From: Aquabacterium sp.
Lineage (GTDB): Bacteria > Pseudomonadota > Gammaproteobacteria > Burkholderiales > Burkholderiaceae_C
Assembly (NCBI GenBank): GCA_023266355.1
Contig: JAHFQM010000002.1
Location: 62,001 to 126,000 of the forward strand
Direction of reading: 5' to 3'
Length of the DNA stretch: 64,000 nucleotides
The position numbers and the translations under genes were made by a program. Shown piece after piece: positions 1 to 8,369 of the stretch (the stretch's first letter is position 1; each line of letters begins with the position of its first letter). Below the pieces are notes generated by a model, which was given only the letters and a program-made list of their open reading frames with translations, had not been told where the DNA came from and did no database searches.

Positions 1-1722
1 GAAGCCGCCCGATTTGACCGGGGCTGCAGCCGCTGCACCGGCTTGCACGGGGGCAGGCAGGCTGGCGGCGGGCGCGGCGGTGATCACCGGCTCGTCCTTC
101 GGGAGCGCCACGGGCGCCGGCTGGTCGGGCAGCACGCCCTTGATGATCGGCTCCTGCTTGGGCTTGGCGCTCTTCTCGCGGCGGGTGATGCCCACCTCGT
201 CGTCCGGCTCCTCGATCATCGTGTAGCTGGCCTGGATGTTTTCCAGACGCGGGTCGTCGTGACGCAGACGCTCCAGCTTGTAGTTCGGGGTTTCGAGGTG
301 CTTGTTGGGCACCAGCAGCACGGTCACGCGCTGCTTGAGCTCGATCTTGGTGATCTCGGTGCGCTTCTCATTGAGCAGGAAGGAGGTCACTTCCACCGGC
401 ACTTGCACGTGCACGGCCGAGGTGTTGTCCTTCATGGACTCTTCCTGGATGATGCGCAGGATCTGCAGCGCCGACGATTCGGTGTCGCGGATGTGGCCGG
501 TGCCGTTGCAACGCGGGCAGGTGATGTGGCTGCCTTCGCTCAGCGCGGGGCGCAGGCGTTGGCGCGACATCTCCAGCAAACCGAACTTCGAGATGGAGCT
601 GAACTGCACGCGAGCGCGGTCGAAGCGCAGGGCGTCACGCAGACGCTGCTCGACCTCGCGGCGGTTCTTGTTGTCCTCCATGTCGATGAAGTCCATGACG
701 ATCAGGCCACCCAGATCGCGCAGGCGCATCTGGCGGGCGATTTCGTCGGCCGCTTCCAGGTTGGTGCGGAAGGCGGTTTCCTCGATGTCGCTGCCACGTG
801 TGGCGCGCGCCGAGTTCACGTCCACCGACACCAGGGCCTCGGTGTGGTCGATCACGATGGCGCCGCCGGAAGGCAGGTTCACCGTGCGGCTGAAGGCCGT
901 CTCGATCTGGTGCTCGATCTGGAAGCGCGCGAACAGGGCGGCGTCGTCGCGGTAGCGCTTGACCCGGGTCGACTGGTCGGGCATGACGTGCAGCATGAAC
1001 TGCTTGGCCTGCTCGTAGATGTCGTCCGTGTCGATCAGGATTTCGCCAATGTCGTTGGTGAAATAGTCGCGGATGGCGCGGATGACCAGCGACGACTCCT
1101 GGTAGATCAGGTAGGCGCCCTTGCCAGCACCGGAGGCCTCGTCGATGGCCGTCCACAGCTTGAGCATGTAGTTCAGGTCCCACTGCAGCTCGGCAGCGGT
1201 GCGGCCGATGCCAGCGGTGCGGGCGATCAGGCTCATGCCCTTCGGGTACTCCAGCTGGTCCATCGCCTCCTTGAGCTCTTCGCGCTCATCGCCCTCGATG
1301 CGGCGGCTCACGCCACCGCCACGCGGGTTGTTGGGCATCAGGACCAGGTAGCGGCCGGCGAGCGACACGAAGGTCGTCAGGGCCGCGCCTTTGTTGCCGC
1401 GCTCTTCCTTTTCGACCTGGACGAGCAGTTCCTGCCCTTCCTTGATCACGTCCTGGATGCGGGCAGAACGGACTTCGACGCCGTCCTTGAAATACTGGCG
1501 CGAAATTTCCTTGAACGGCAGGAAGCCGTGGCGTTCCTCGCCGTAATCGACGAAACAGGCTTCCAGGGAAGGCTCGACGCGGGTGACGACGGCCTTGTAA
1601 ATGTTGCCCTTGCGTTGTTCGCGGCCTTCGATTTCGGTCTCGAAGTCGAGCAGTTTCTGCCCGTCAACGATGGCCAGGCGCCGTTCTTCCGGCTGCGTGG
1701 CATTGATCAGCATGCGCTTCAT
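1..1722 (-). CDS. rne: Ribonuclease E (3' end cut by window edge)
   Basis: Endoribonuclease that starts mRNA decay and processes rRNA and tRNA precursors; core of the degradosome. 574 codons are visible, from the ATG at 1722 running off the left edge. The N-terminal catalytic half is complete: S1 RNA-binding domain about residues 35-120, DNase I-like region with the two metal-binding aspartates D301 and D344 (equivalents of D303 and D346 in E. coli), and the zinc-link CPRCNGTG with C402 and C405. After about residue 510 the protein turns Pro/Ala/Lys-rich, as expected for the start of the disordered scaffold domain, which is cut off here. It is divergent from rluC, as in many proteobacteria, across a 741-nt gap that probably holds an autoregulatory leader. 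RNase G is excluded by the disordered extension beyond the zinc-link. Confidence 0.97.
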   Translation of the reverse strand, partial: MKRMLINATQPEERRLAIVDGQKLLDFETEIEGREQRKGNIYKAVVTRVEPSLEACFVDYGEERHGFLPFKEISRQYFKDGVEVRSARIQDVIKEGQELLVQVEKEERGNKGAALTTFVSLAGRYLVLMPNNPRGGGVSRRIEGDEREELKEAMDQLEYPKGMSLIARTAGIGRTAAELQWDLNYMLKLWTAIDEASGAGKGAYLIYQESSLVIRAIRDYFTNDIGEILIDTDDIYEQAKQFMLHVMPDQSTRVKRYRDDAALFARFQIEHQIETAFSRTVNLPSGGAIVIDHTEALVSVDVNSARATRGSDIEETAFRTNLEAADEIARQMRLRDLGGLIVMDFIDMEDNKNRREVEQRLRDALRFDRARVQFSSISKFGLLEMSRQRLRPALSEGSHITCPRCNGTGHIRDTESSALQILRIIQEESMKDNTSAVHVQVPVEVTSFLLNEKRTEITKIELKQRVTVLLVPNKHLETPNYKLERLRHDDPRLENIQASYTMIEEPDDEVGITRREKSAKPKQEPIIKGVLPDQPAPVALPKDEPVITAAPAASLPAPVQAGAAAAAPVKSGGF

Positions 1723-2463
1723 GGTGTCTCCTCGGTGCAATCAGAGGCACTCCGGGATGGCGCCGGAATGACCTCCAGTGGCCACCTGCCTTGCGGCGGG
1801 TGACTGCCTTCATGCACGAGCAACGACGCTGAACCGAGAAGGAATTGCCTGGGACGTCAGGCCCGCGAGAGGCGGGTTGAGGTCAGGGGCGCGCGTGTCG
1901 GGATGGGAACACGTGTGTTTCGCCAGGCGGACGCAGGCCCGCGGCGCGGTGCCCGATGGGCGTGCGTGCAGGGCAGGGTCAGGAAATTGGCGGGCCAGTC
2001 GCATGACGTCGCCGACAGCGATGCAGACAGGTCACCGATCGCCATCATGGGCGTGTCGGCCTGTGTGCAGGCGGTGTGGACGAAATGCGGAACAGGCCGG
2101 GACACGTGTGCTTCACTCGACACAGGTTTCAGCCGATGCGCCATCTGCGGGAAAAACAAAAGGCAGATCACACAAAACGCTGAAACCCATCAACCTTGAA
2201 TCGTGGTTCGATCGACGTTGGCTCTGACAGGCGCGGTATCCAGCAAAGTCACGCCTTGGGCGACTTTCTCCGGACGCAGACGACTGCTGCATTGCCATCA
2301 ATTTTGGCGGGGCTCCCCGCCTGACCACATCGTGTGCCCTCTCACAGGCAGTGCATCGCTAAAATGTGCACTGGTGCGGAATGGGGTTGCGGGCGACTTG
2401 CTCAGGCTTCTCTCTGAACGCTCAGAGCACTTCCGCACACAACCACACAAAAATACACACAAC
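1723..2463 (-). promoter_or_regulatory. Long rne leader / rne-rluC intergenic region
   Basis: This gap of 741 bases holds no open frame that resembles a protein; the short frames in it overlap each other on both strands and have arginine-rich, random composition. It most likely contains the 5' leader of rne, which in E. coli is several hundred nucleotides and mediates RNase E autoregulation, and the start of rluC transcription. Visible structure includes the nested inverted repeat at 2125-2187 (listed separately), a small CCCGC/GCGGG hairpin at 1861-1875 and an 8-base ACACGTGT palindrome near 1908. The leader length is inferred from the gap, not from a mapped transcription start. Confidence 0.5.
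2125..2187 (-). promoter_or_regulatory. Nested hairpin with U-rich loop in the rne leader
   Basis: Perfect 9-base inverted repeat, GGTTTCAGC (2125-2133) with GCTGAAACC (2179-2187), enclosing a perfect 6-base repeat, ATCTGC (2143-2148) with GCAGAT (2163-2168). On the rne-sense strand the inner loop is almost all pyrimidine with runs of U. RNase E prefers single-stranded U/A-rich sites and regulates its own message through leader hairpins in E. coli, so this is a reasonable candidate for the autoregulatory element. Pairing was read by eye; function is inferred from position only. Confidence 0.4.
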
Positions 2464-3573
2464 GTGGCTCAACCCATTATAGGTGCGAAAACCGCATCCC
2501 GCCGATCGGGCTTGCCCGCGAAAAAGACCGGTGCTTCGGTGCCGTCTTCCGCGACAGCGCCTTCGTCGTCCGTGACACCGCCCGCGGTGCAACGCCTGGT
2601 CATTGACGAGGGCAGCGTTGACCAACGCCTGGACAATTTCCTCATCAAGGTGCTCAAGGGGGCGCCCAAAACCTTGGTCTACCGCATCATCCGCAGCGGT
2701 GAAGTGCGGGTCAACAAGGGCAGGGCGTCGGCCGACACCCGCCTGGCCATGGGCGACGAGGTGCGCGTGCCCCCGTTGCGCCTGGCGGAAAAATCCGCCG
2801 AGAGCGAGGCCGCCGTGCCGGCGCGCGAGTTCCCGGTGATTTTCGAAGACGAGGTCATGCTCGTCATCAACAAGCCGGCCGGTGTGGCCGTGCACGGCGG
2901 CAGCGGCGTGAGCTTTGGCGTCATCGAACAATTGCGCCGCGCCCGACCCGAGGCGCGTTTCCTGGAGTTGGTGCACCGGCTGGACAAGGAAACCTCCGGC
3001 GTGCTGGTGATTGCCAAAAAGCGCAGCGCGCTCACCGCCTTGCAGGACGTGTTCCGCCACCGCCAGGCGCACAAGACCTACGCGGCCCTGGTCAGCGGGG
3101 CCTGGCCCGAGCGCAAGAAGGTCATCGACGTGGCCTTGCACAAATTCCTGACGGCAGAGGGCGAGCGGCGCGTCAAGGCCGTGCGGGGCGACGATGACGA
3201 GGGGCGGCGCTCCATTTCCCTGGTGCACGTGGTGCAGCACTACGCGGCCTTCAGCCTGCTGGACGTGACCATCAAGACCGGGCGCACCCACCAGATCCGG
3301 GTGCACCTCTCGCACGAGGGGCATGGCATCGTCGGTGACGACAAGTACGGCGACTTCGCCCTCAACAAGGCGCTGTCCCGGCCTTCGGGGGAGGGCGCCG
3401 TGCCGGGCCTGGACCGCCATCGCCTGCCCGACGGCCGCTTCGAGCGCATGTTCCTGCACGCGCGCTACCTGCGCATCCCGCACCCCGTCAGCGGGGCGGA
3501 GCTGACCTTCGAGGCGCCTCTGCCGCCGGAGTGCCAAGGCCTGCTGGCGGCGCTGGTGCCTGCGGCTGTATGA
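2464..3573 (+). CDS. rluC: 23S rRNA pseudouridine synthase RluC
   Basis: Converts uridines 955, 2504 and 2580 (E. coli numbering) of 23S rRNA to pseudouridine. From the GTG at 2464 the protein is 369 aa: a Ser/Ala/Pro-rich N-terminus, an S4 RNA-binding domain at about residues 53-103, then the RluA-type catalytic domain with the signature HRLDKETSG and catalytic Asp at residue 174. The C-terminal TGRTHQIRVH motif is also present. The start is uncertain: the frame is open further upstream and no Shine-Dalgarno is seen, but homology begins only near residue 42. The position opposite rne is the usual one for rluC and separates it from rluD, which is also in this window. Confidence 0.93.
   Translation: MAQPIIGAKTASRRSGLPAKKTGASVPSSATAPSSSVTPPAVQRLVIDEGSVDQRLDNFLIKVLKGAPKTLVYRIIRSGEVRVNKGRASADTRLAMGDEVRVPPLRLAEKSAESEAAVPAREFPVIFEDEVMLVINKPAGVAVHGGSGVSFGVIEQLRRARPEARFLELVHRLDKETSGVLVIAKKRSALTALQDVFRHRQAHKTYAALVSGAWPERKKVIDVALHKFLTAEGERRVKAVRGDDDEGRRSISLVHVVQHYAAFSLLDVTIKTGRTHQIRVHLSHEGHGIVGDDKYGDFALNKALSRPSGEGAVPGLDRHRLPDGRFERMFLHARYLRIPHPVSGAELTFEAPLPPECQGLLAALVPAAV
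2476..2481 (-). promoter_or_regulatory. Candidate rne -10 box
   Basis: A perfect TATAAT on the minus strand lies just inside the 5' end of the rluC reading frame. No convincing -35 box is found 16-18 bases upstream. If used, it would give rne a leader of about 745 nt that contains the hairpin at 2125-2187. Confidence 0.3.
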
Positions 3574-3699
3574 GCGGGGCCTGATGCCTGACGCTGACCG
3601 GCCCTGTGCGCACGCTGTCACGGCCCACCGATTAGAGTGGTGCCTGTGAACCGCTTTGCCGCGGCCCCGCACCCGCCACACCTCACCCGCCACCGCACC

Positions 3700-4374
3700 A
3701 TGACCGACACCGGCCTGCGCCCCCGCGCCTACGACCTCATCGTCTTCGATTGGGACGGCACGCTCTACGACTCGACCGCGCTCATCGTGCGCTGCATCCA
3801 GGCGGCCTGCGCCGACCTGGGCCTGCCCGTGCCCGCGCGCGAGGCTGCGGCCTACGTGATCGGCCTGGGCCTGCACGACGCCCTGGCGCACGTGGCGCCG
3901 ACGCTGCCGCCTGAGCGCGTGCCCGAACTGGGCCTGCGCTACCGTCACCACTACCTGCACCGCCAGCATGAGCTCAGCCTCTTTGAAGGAGTGCTGCCCA
4001 TGCTGCAGACCTTGAAGGCGCGCCACCACTGGCTGGCCGTGGCCACGGGCAAGTCGCGTGCGGGCCTGAACGAGGCCTTGTCGCACATGGACCTCCATGG
4101 CGTGTTCGATGGCACCCGCACGGCCGATGAAACCGTTTCCAAGCCCCACCCGCGGATGCTGCTGGAGCTGATGCGCGAGTTCGGTGCCGACCCCGAGCGC
4201 ACGCTGATGATCGGCGACACCACCCACGACTTGCAACTGGCCGTCAACGCCGGTGCGCACAGCGTGGCCGTCAGCTACGGCGCCCACGAGCCCGAGGCCT
4301 TTGGCGACTTCCCCACGCGCTTCGTGGCGCACTCGACGCCCGAATTGCACGATTGGTTGTCCCGCCATGCCTGA
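3700..4374 (+). CDS. HAD-family phosphatase (phosphoglycolate phosphatase-like)
   Basis: 224-aa haloacid dehalogenase superfamily hydrolase. Motif I is VFDWDGTLYDS, with nucleophile D17 and acid D19; the cap insert follows, and motif IV is MIGDTTHD near residue 168. This layout fits subfamily IA enzymes such as Gph, which remove phosphate from small sugar phosphates. The in-frame ATG at 3700 is chosen because the N-terminal stretch before it has no similarity to the family. The gene overlaps the next one by 8 bases, so the two are probably translated together. The exact substrate cannot be read from sequence; in Burkholderiales this gene commonly sits between rluC and the S49 peptidase gene. 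Confidence 0.88.
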   Translation: MTDTGLRPRAYDLIVFDWDGTLYDSTALIVRCIQAACADLGLPVPAREAAAYVIGLGLHDALAHVAPTLPPERVPELGLRYRHHYLHRQHELSLFEGVLPMLQTLKARHHWLAVATGKSRAGLNEALSHMDLHGVFDGTRTADETVSKPHPRMLLELMREFGADPERTLMIGDTTHDLQLAVNAGAHSVAVSYGAHEPEAFGDFPTRFVAHSTPELHDWLSRHA

Positions 4375-4744
4375 GCCGACGCGGCCAGCCCAGGCCCTGT
4401 GCGCCTCGTCCGACCTGCAGGAGGGCGGCGACGCCGTCACCTTCGACGTGATCGAGTTTGGTCGCACCGTGCAAGCCTTTGCGTTGCGTTTTGACCAGGT
4501 GGCCGTGGCTTACCTCAACCGCTGCGCCCACGTGCCCACCGAGATGGACTGGCAGCCGGGCAAATTCTGGGACCTGGACAAGCGCCACATCATCTGCTCG
4601 GTGCATGGCGCGCTTTACGATCCGTCCAGTGGGCAGTGTGTGGGTGGCCCGTGCTGGGGCGCCCGCCTGCACCGCATTGAACTGAAAGAGGAGGGCGGCC
4701 AGGTGTATTGGTATCCTTCCGAACGCTTCCACCCCGTGTTCTGA
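4367..4744 (+). CDS. Rieske 2Fe-2S ferredoxin-like protein
   Basis: Small 125-aa Rieske-fold protein. The cluster ligands are visible as CAH (C-x-H) and about 30 residues later CSVH (C-x-x-H), each followed by the usual Pro/Tyr-rich loops. There is no signal peptide or membrane segment, so it is a cytoplasmic electron carrier or ferredoxin-like subunit rather than the bc1 Rieske protein. It starts at the ATG at 4367, overlapping the 3' end of the HAD phosphatase gene by 8 bases, and is followed 17 bases later by the peptidase gene. The partner oxidoreductase is not in this window, so the role is unknown. Confidence 0.85.
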   Translation: MPEPTRPAQALCASSDLQEGGDAVTFDVIEFGRTVQAFALRFDQVAVAYLNRCAHVPTEMDWQPGKFWDLDKRHIICSVHGALYDPSSGQCVGGPCWGARLHRIELKEEGGQVYWYPSERFHPVF

Positions 4745-4761
4745 CCTGATGAAAGCCGTGC

Positions 4762-5721
4762 ATGAGCGCCGTTGACCTTTCTTCGCCCGACCCCACCCAG
4801 CAGGCCCAGGCGGCCTTGATGCAGGAGATGGCCCGCGTCTACCTGGACGAGCAGCGCCGCCAGCGCCGCTGGCGCACGTTCTGGCGCCTGGTTTGGCTGG
4901 GCGTGGCCCTCAGTTTCATGTGGGCGGCCTGGAAGTCGGTGCCAGCCACCCACACGCCGGTGACGCCCCACACCGCGCTGGTCGAGGTGCGCGGCGAAAT
5001 CGGCGCCGAGACCGCCGCCAGTGCCGACAACCTCATGACGGCCTTGCGCTCGGCCTTCGAGGATGCCGGCGCGCAGGCCGTGGTCTTGCGCATCAATTCG
5101 CCGGGTGGCAGCCCGGTGCAGGCTGGCCTGGTCAACGACGAGGTGCGCCGCCTGAAGGCCTTGCACAAGAAGAAGGTCTACGCGGTCTGCGAGGAAATGT
5201 GCGCCTCGGCGGCGTACTACATCGCGGTGTCGGCCGACCAGGTTTATGTGGACAAGGCCTCCATCGTCGGCTCCATCGGCGTCCTGATGGACGGGTTTGG
5301 TTTCGTCGGCACCATGGAGAAGTTCGGTGTGGAGCGCCGCCTGCTGACGGCCGGCACCAACAAGGCCATGCTCGACCCCTTCTCTCCGCTGAACCCACAG
5401 CACGAGGCCTATGCCCACGCCATGCTCGACCAGATCCACCAGCAGTTCATCGCGGTGGTGCGTCAGGGCCGTGGCAAGGCGCTGAAGGAGGCGCCGGAGA
5501 CCTTCTCCGGGCTGTTCTGGAACGGTGAGCAGGCCATCAAGCTGGGCCTGGCCGATCACCTGGGCAGCCTGGACCAGATCGCGCGCGACGTGGTCAAGGC
5601 CGAAGACATCGTGGACTACACCGAGAAGGAAAACCTGGCCGAGCGCCTGGCCAAGCGTTTCGGTGCCGCCATCGGCGGTGGTGCGGTGCAGGCGATGCGC
5701 AGCGTGGTCAGCGTGCGCTGA
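4762..5721 (+). CDS. S49 family signal peptide peptidase (SppA/SohB-like)
   Basis: 319-aa membrane-anchored serine protease. A basic, helical N-terminus is followed by one transmembrane segment at about residues 40-57, placing the catalytic domain in the periplasm. The Ser/Lys dyad of the short SppA type fits S149 in CASAAYYIA and K201 in AGTNKAML, 52 residues apart as in B. subtilis SppA. The INSPGGSP motif near residue 111 forms the oxyanion region. These enzymes degrade leftover signal peptides in the membrane. It ends a four-gene run starting with rluC. Confidence 0.92.
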   Translation: MSAVDLSSPDPTQQAQAALMQEMARVYLDEQRRQRRWRTFWRLVWLGVALSFMWAAWKSVPATHTPVTPHTALVEVRGEIGAETAASADNLMTALRSAFEDAGAQAVVLRINSPGGSPVQAGLVNDEVRRLKALHKKKVYAVCEEMCASAAYYIAVSADQVYVDKASIVGSIGVLMDGFGFVGTMEKFGVERRLLTAGTNKAMLDPFSPLNPQHEAYAHAMLDQIHQQFIAVVRQGRGKALKEAPETFSGLFWNGEQAIKLGLADHLGSLDQIARDVVKAEDIVDYTEKENLAERLAKRFGAAIGGGAVQAMRSVVSVR

Positions 5722-5791
5722 TCGGCTTCGTCGGTTTCCTCAGTTCCCTCAGTTTCGTCGGCGCGCATGTCGCGGCGACATCACTGGGGCA

Positions 5792-6634
5792 TCACTGGTC
5801 CATCCCCTGGATGAGCCGCAGGGCGGCGTCTGGCGAGATGGTCAGCAGCTTGCCCACGTCGGCGGCATCGTCGGGCAGGGCGGCCAGGGCGTGGGGCACG
5901 TCCCAGCCGTGTTGGGTGTGACGCGCGATGCGCACGCCCAGCATGGTGGTGCGCACCTTGGGGTCTTGCGCCTTGCGGTCATCGGTGCAGCGGATCAGAA
6001 GATCGGGCAGTTGCCACCGGTGCATCAATTCCTGGGCCAGATCGCCCAGTTGGACGCCGAGCACCTTGCGTTGGGCCTCCACCGAGCGCAGTGTGTGGTC
6101 GGCGTGCAGGCGTTGCGCGATGTCCAGCGCGAGCGCGGGCGCATGGCACCACAACAGCATCTCTGCGAAGTCGTGCAGCAGGGCGGCTTCCTGGATGACG
6201 ACGGCGTCCTGGTCCTGTCGCTTCAGGGCGAAGCCCATGGCGAAGTTCGCAGAGCGCCGCGCGCGGGTCATGACGCGGTGCAGGCCTTCCAGCGCACCTG
6301 GCGCATCCGACAAGTGGGTCTCGACATCGCGCAGCGCCGTGTGCGCCGCAAAGAACGGGCCGATGCCCTGCATGACGATGGCACCCACCAGGGTTTCCGG
6401 GGGCTCCACGCTGAGCTGGGTGCAGTAGCGCGAGACATGCACCAGCACCTTGAGCGTCATCAGCGGGTCGGGCGCGACAGCTTCGGCCAGGGTGTGGGCG
6501 TCCATCGTGCCGCGCGCTTCTTCGATGGCCAGCAACTGGGCCACATCGGCCACAGTGGTGGCCAGCACAGGGATCTCAGCATCGCAGAATGCGTCGGCCC
6601 AGGCGTTCAGCGATGGCAAGGGCTGTTGGATCAT
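5792..6634 (-). CDS. HDOD domain protein
   Basis: 280-aa protein built mainly of an HDOD domain, a degenerate relative of the HD phosphohydrolases. It keeps an HD pair in ALLHDFAEM near residue 154 but lacks the further metal ligands, so catalysis is not expected. No GGDEF, EAL or receiver domain is fused to it. HDOD proteins take part in signalling and stress responses, often as scaffolds near cyclic-di-GMP proteins. It is convergent with the S49 peptidase gene, and nothing in the neighbourhood points to a specific pathway. Confidence 0.85.
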   Translation of the reverse strand: MIQQPLPSLNAWADAFCDAEIPVLATTVADVAQLLAIEEARGTMDAHTLAEAVAPDPLMTLKVLVHVSRYCTQLSVEPPETLVGAIVMQGIGPFFAAHTALRDVETHLSDAPGALEGLHRVMTRARRSANFAMGFALKRQDQDAVVIQEAALLHDFAEMLLWCHAPALALDIAQRLHADHTLRSVEAQRKVLGVQLGDLAQELMHRWQLPDLLIRCTDDRKAQDPKVRTTMLGVRIARHTQHGWDVPHALAALPDDAADVGKLLTISPDAALRLIQGMDQ

Positions 6635-6752
6635 GGCGCACGGGCACGGCGGCAGCGGAAGATGCGCTCAGGGTACACCTGGGCTGCCGCACCCATGCGC
6701 TGGAAAGCACGGGGTTGGCGGTGCAATTCCTCGGCCGAGGACCCGAATCAGG

Positions 6753-7361
6753 TCAGGGCGCACCGCCCAGCAGGTCTTCCTTGAGGCTGGTGTCCACCGG
6801 GTGGTTGCCCAGCCAGATCTTGAGCAGCGCGGCGTAGAAGTCTTCGCCCGGGATGTCGTTGCCTTTTTGCACGCCACCGATCAAGGCGCGCGTGCCGGCG
6901 CCAGGGACGAAATCGATGTGGATGGACGTGCCCTTCTTGACGCTGCCGAAGGTGAGCATCGTGTCGCGGATGGCTTCGATGCGGGGCAGGTACTTGGCGT
7001 TGTCGCTGTCGGAGTTGTTCTTGCGGAAGCCCTTGACCATGGCGTCGGCGAAGTCCTCGCCGGTCAGGTCGCGCAGCAGCACGATGTGCATGCTTTTGGG
7101 GCCGTGCATGTCGAAAATGTTGGCCGCTGACGTGTCTTTGCGGGGCAGGTAGAGGCCTGCGGCATAAACGTCCACGATGACCTTGACCCGAACGCCCACG
7201 CCGTTGAGCTGCAGGACCTGGCCTGCCAACGGGCTGCTGTCGGCGAACTTGACGCCGCGCACCTCGCGCACGGCCCATGCCGGGGTGGCTGCCAGGCATG
7301 CCAAGGCCAGCAGCAGGCCGGCGAGGCGAGGGAACAAGGGCAGGCGGGGGAACCAGGGCAT
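6753..7361 (-). CDS. Exported chalcone isomerase-fold protein
   Basis: 202-aa protein with a clear signal peptide: two basic residues, a Leu/Ala-rich core and an ATPAWA cleavage site near residue 30. The mature part carries the chalcone-isomerase-like pattern seen in bacterial proteins of this fold, including [20 protein letters not shown] and the later IDFVPGAGT segment. In bacteria these are periplasmic proteins of unknown function, not flavonoid enzymes. The ATG at 7361 is chosen because it places the signal peptide at the N-terminus. The gene is divergent from coaX. Confidence 0.82.
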   Translation of the reverse strand: MPWFPRLPLFPRLAGLLLALACLAATPAWAVREVRGVKFADSSPLAGQVLQLNGVGVRVKVIVDVYAAGLYLPRKDTSAANIFDMHGPKSMHIVLLRDLTGEDFADAMVKGFRKNNSDSDNAKYLPRIEAIRDTMLTFGSVKKGTSIHIDFVPGAGTRALIGGVQKGNDIPGEDFYAALLKIWLGNHPVDTSLKEDLLGGAP

Positions 7362-7577
7362 CGTGACCACTCCGTGAAAGGTGCTGTGCGAGGCGCACCA
7401 TATCGTGAAAGCCGTGGTGTGGCAGTCCCGCGTTCGGGGAGTGCTGGACCCGATCGCCCGTGCTTTCTCCCGTGGCTCGCCGCACCGTTGCCGAAGCGCA
7501 TCACCGGCGGCAAGCGGTTCTTGCAGCAAAATGACAAGCCTTGCGGTTCCGTGGGTGGCGACACACCCGACTCAGAC

Positions 7578-8369
7578 ATGCCCTTCCTGGTCATTGACAT
7601 TGGCAACACCCGACTGAAGTGGGGCCTGTACGCGGAGCCGACACCCGATGCCCAACTGCTGGCCCATGGCGCCGTGGTGCTGGAGGACATCGATGGGCTC
7701 TGGCAACGCCATTGGCGCGCCTTGCCGACCCGCCCCTCCGCCATGCTGGGTTGCGTGGTGGCCGGTGAGGCGATCAAGCACCGCGTCGAGGAGCAGCTCA
7801 TGCAGGGCTGGGGGCTGCAGGCACGGTGGGTGTCGTCCAGCGCCCAGGCAGGCGGGGTGGTGAATGGCTACGAGCACCCGCAGCGGCTGGGTTCGGACCG
7901 TTGGGCGGCCATCATCGGTGCGCGCAGGCGTGCGGTGCAGCACGATGCGGCGAACCCCCCGCCGGTGCTGGCCGTGATGGTGGGCACGGCCGTGACAGTC
8001 GATGCCGTGGACGCCAGTGGGCGCTTCCTTGGCGGGCTGATCCTGCCGGGCTTCGGTTTGATGTACCGGGCCCTGGAGAGTGGCACCGCGGGCTTGAAGG
8101 TGCCCACCGGTGAGGTGAGCGACTTCCCGACCAACACCAGCGACGCCTTGATGAGCGGTGGCACCGATGCGATCGCTGGCGCCATCGAGCGCAGCCTGCG
8201 CCGTTTGCGCGTGCAAACGGGGCGCGAGCCCTTGCTGATCATGTCGGGAGGGGCCGTCTCACGCCTGGGCCATGTGACCGAGTTCGAGGCCACGGTGGCC
8301 GAAAACCTCATCTTCGAAGGCCTGCTGACGCTGGCCTCGGAGCCTGCTGTCAGACGGTCTGCAGCTTGA
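7578..8369 (+). CDS. coaX: Type III pantothenate kinase
   Basis: First step of coenzyme A synthesis: ATP-dependent phosphorylation of pantothenate, by an enzyme of the ASKHA fold that is not feedback-inhibited by CoA. The 263-aa protein starts [16 protein letters not shown], the phosphate-binding motif with D6. GSDRWAA and [10 protein letters not shown] follow, with the GGLILPGF loop downstream, all typical of CoaX. The ATG at 7578 is used because the motif normally begins within the first few residues. In many betaproteobacteria birA precedes coaX; it does not here. The 3' end overlaps the convergent STAS-like gene by 20 bases. Confidence 0.95.
   Translation: MPFLVIDIGNTRLKWGLYAEPTPDAQLLAHGAVVLEDIDGLWQRHWRALPTRPSAMLGCVVAGEAIKHRVEEQLMQGWGLQARWVSSSAQAGGVVNGYEHPQRLGSDRWAAIIGARRRAVQHDAANPPPVLAVMVGTAVTVDAVDASGRFLGGLILPGFGLMYRALESGTAGLKVPTGEVSDFPTNTSDALMSGGTDAIAGAIERSLRRLRVQTGREPLLIMSGGAVSRLGHVTEFEATVAENLIFEGLLTLASEPAVRRSAA

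Noticed and set aside
43..1803. 586-codon open frame on the plus strand opposite rne
   Set aside because: It is the antisense shadow of rne; the product is His/Val/Leu-rich with no domain. High GC makes long antisense frames common.
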